Shown here in pieces: positions 13,695 to 14,374 of a stretch of 14,374 nucleotides of DNA. Below the pieces are notes generated by a model, which saw only the letters and a list, made by a program, of their open reading frames with translations, was not told the DNA's origin and made no database searches. Made by a program: the position numbers and the translations under genes. The stretch's first letter is position 1. Each line of letters opens with the position of its first letter. The DNA comes from Campylobacteraceae bacterium (lineage in GTDB: Bacteria; Campylobacterota; Campylobacteria; Campylobacterales; Sulfurovaceae). Where the stretch lies: contig JAMONW010000007.1 in the NCBI GenBank assembly GCA_027066355.1, forward strand, positions 1 to 14,374. Reading direction: 5' to 3'.

Positions 13695-14374
13695 TCTATT
13701 TTTTTGATTATATTATCAATTATCCAATCTGGTGTAGAAGCACCTGCAGCAATACCACAAAGCTTTTTGTTATTAAACCACTGCTTTTGTAATTCATCTT
13801 CATTTTCTATATGATAACTATCTTTTAAAAAATTTTTACAAATTGAGTGAAGTTGCTTTGTGTTTGATGAGTTTTTACCACCAATTACAATCATAACATC
13901 AGCTTTTTGAGCTAACTGGGCGGCTGCTTCTTGATTTTCAAAAGTGGCGTTACAAATTGTATTAAATACTCTAAGTTCAGCTACTCTAACTGTTAATGAA
14001 GCTACAATCTCTTGATAAATTTCTGGTTTTCTTGTGGTTTGTGCAACAATTGCAACTTTTGTGCCAAGGGGGAGTCCTATTAAATCCTCTTTTGATAAAA
14101 CAATATGAGTTCTATCTTGGTCGTAAGAGTAACTTGCAACACCTTGAATTTCTGGATGGTTTTTATCTCCAAAAATTACTATTGTATATCCCTCTTTACT
14201 CATTTTCTCAACTATTTGTTGAGGAGTTGTAACATATGGGCAAGTAGCATTTATAATCTTTTTACCCTCTTTTTTAAGAGTTTTTAATCTATCTTTTGTA
14301 ATGCCGTGAGTTCTAATAATTACAGTATCATATTTTCTTGCATCTTCTAAATTTTCTACTAAACCAACATTGTG
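13679..14374 (-). CDS. ispH: 4-hydroxy-3-methylbut-2-enyl diphosphate reductase (partial)
   Basis: IspH (LytB) is the [4Fe-4S] enzyme making IPP and DMAPP in the last step of the MEP isoprenoid pathway. The frame stays open to the right edge, giving 231 residues; about 45 N-terminal residues, with the first cluster cysteine, lie outside the window. The first visible residue is the His of the conserved HN motif. Also visible are RTHG (21-24), the second cluster cysteine in NATCPYV (Cys45), the catalytic HPEIQG (His73, Glu75), the substrate-binding GGKNSSNT, and the third cluster cysteine in KLCGIAAGAS (Cys206). An ATG at 14203 is internal, since conserved sequence continues upstream of it. It is followed by rpsA. 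Confidence 0.96.
   Translation of the reverse strand, partial: HNVGLVENLEDARKYDTVIIRTHGITKDRLKTLKKEGKKIINATCPYVTTPQQIVEKMSKEGYTIVIFGDKNHPEIQGVASYSYDQDRTHIVLSKEDLIGLPLGTKVAIVAQTTRKPEIYQEIVASLTVRVAELRVFNTICNATFENQEAAAQLAQKADVMIVIGGKNSSNTKQLHSICKNFLKDSYHIENEDELQKQWFNNKKLCGIAAGASTPDWIIDNIIKKIEEISN

Noticed and set aside
13679..14203. A short ispH starting at the ATG at 14203
   Set aside because: The same frame continues upstream with conserved IspH sequence (RTHG, NATCPYV with a cluster cysteine), so this ATG is an internal Met and the gene runs off the window.
1..14374. CRISPR array, insertion sequence, tRNA or rRNA
   Set aside because: No regularly spaced repeats, transposase-like frame, terminal inverted repeats or cloverleaf-like sequence were seen; intergenic gaps are all under 220 bases.

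Overview
The window is AT-rich (by eye, well over 60% A+T) and densely packed. Almost every gene is on the minus strand. The organism is most likely a member of the Campylobacterota (former Epsilonproteobacteria). This rests on the codon bias, the style of the proteins, and the ispH-rpsA-serA gene order, which I recall from Campylobacter and Helicobacter (Campylobacter has one extra small gene between rpsA and serA). The genus cannot be fixed from this window. The gene content looks chromosomal and mostly housekeeping. I see no insertion sequence, integrase, CRISPR array, tRNA or rRNA.

Layout, read along the minus strand from the right edge. (1) ispH (runs off the right edge, start missing), rpsA and serA form a co-directional cluster for isoprenoid synthesis, translation and serine synthesis. 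rpsA has its own promoter-like sequence. A good intrinsic terminator overlaps the serA stop codon. (2) After a 219-base AT-rich gap with a promoter and a palindromic operator candidate comes a compact four-gene efflux operon: a TolC-family outer-membrane channel, a short periplasmic adaptor, and an RND inner-membrane pump encoded as two separate half-proteins (546 and 575 residues). The halves are joined by a TAATG stop/start overlap with a strong Shine-Dalgarno sequence. (3) efp (elongation factor P) follows under its own extended -10 promoter. (4) dnaE (replicative DNA polymerase III alpha subunit) comes next. (5) At the left edge the last 41 codons of a plus-strand gene converge on dnaE. 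Its sequence resembles the C-terminus of DUF4139 proteins.

The efflux operon is the only accessory-looking module. Outer-membrane channel, adaptor and permease genes lie 9 and 12 bases apart, each Shine-Dalgarno abutting the previous stop codon, so they are very probably made together as one tripartite envelope-spanning pump. Its notable features are the clean division of the permease between its two internal repeats, a His/Lys-rich tail exactly at the division point, and an altered proton-relay residue in TM4 (Asp-Ala instead of Asp-Asp). No regulator gene lies next to the operon. Beyond this I found no clear undescribed system.
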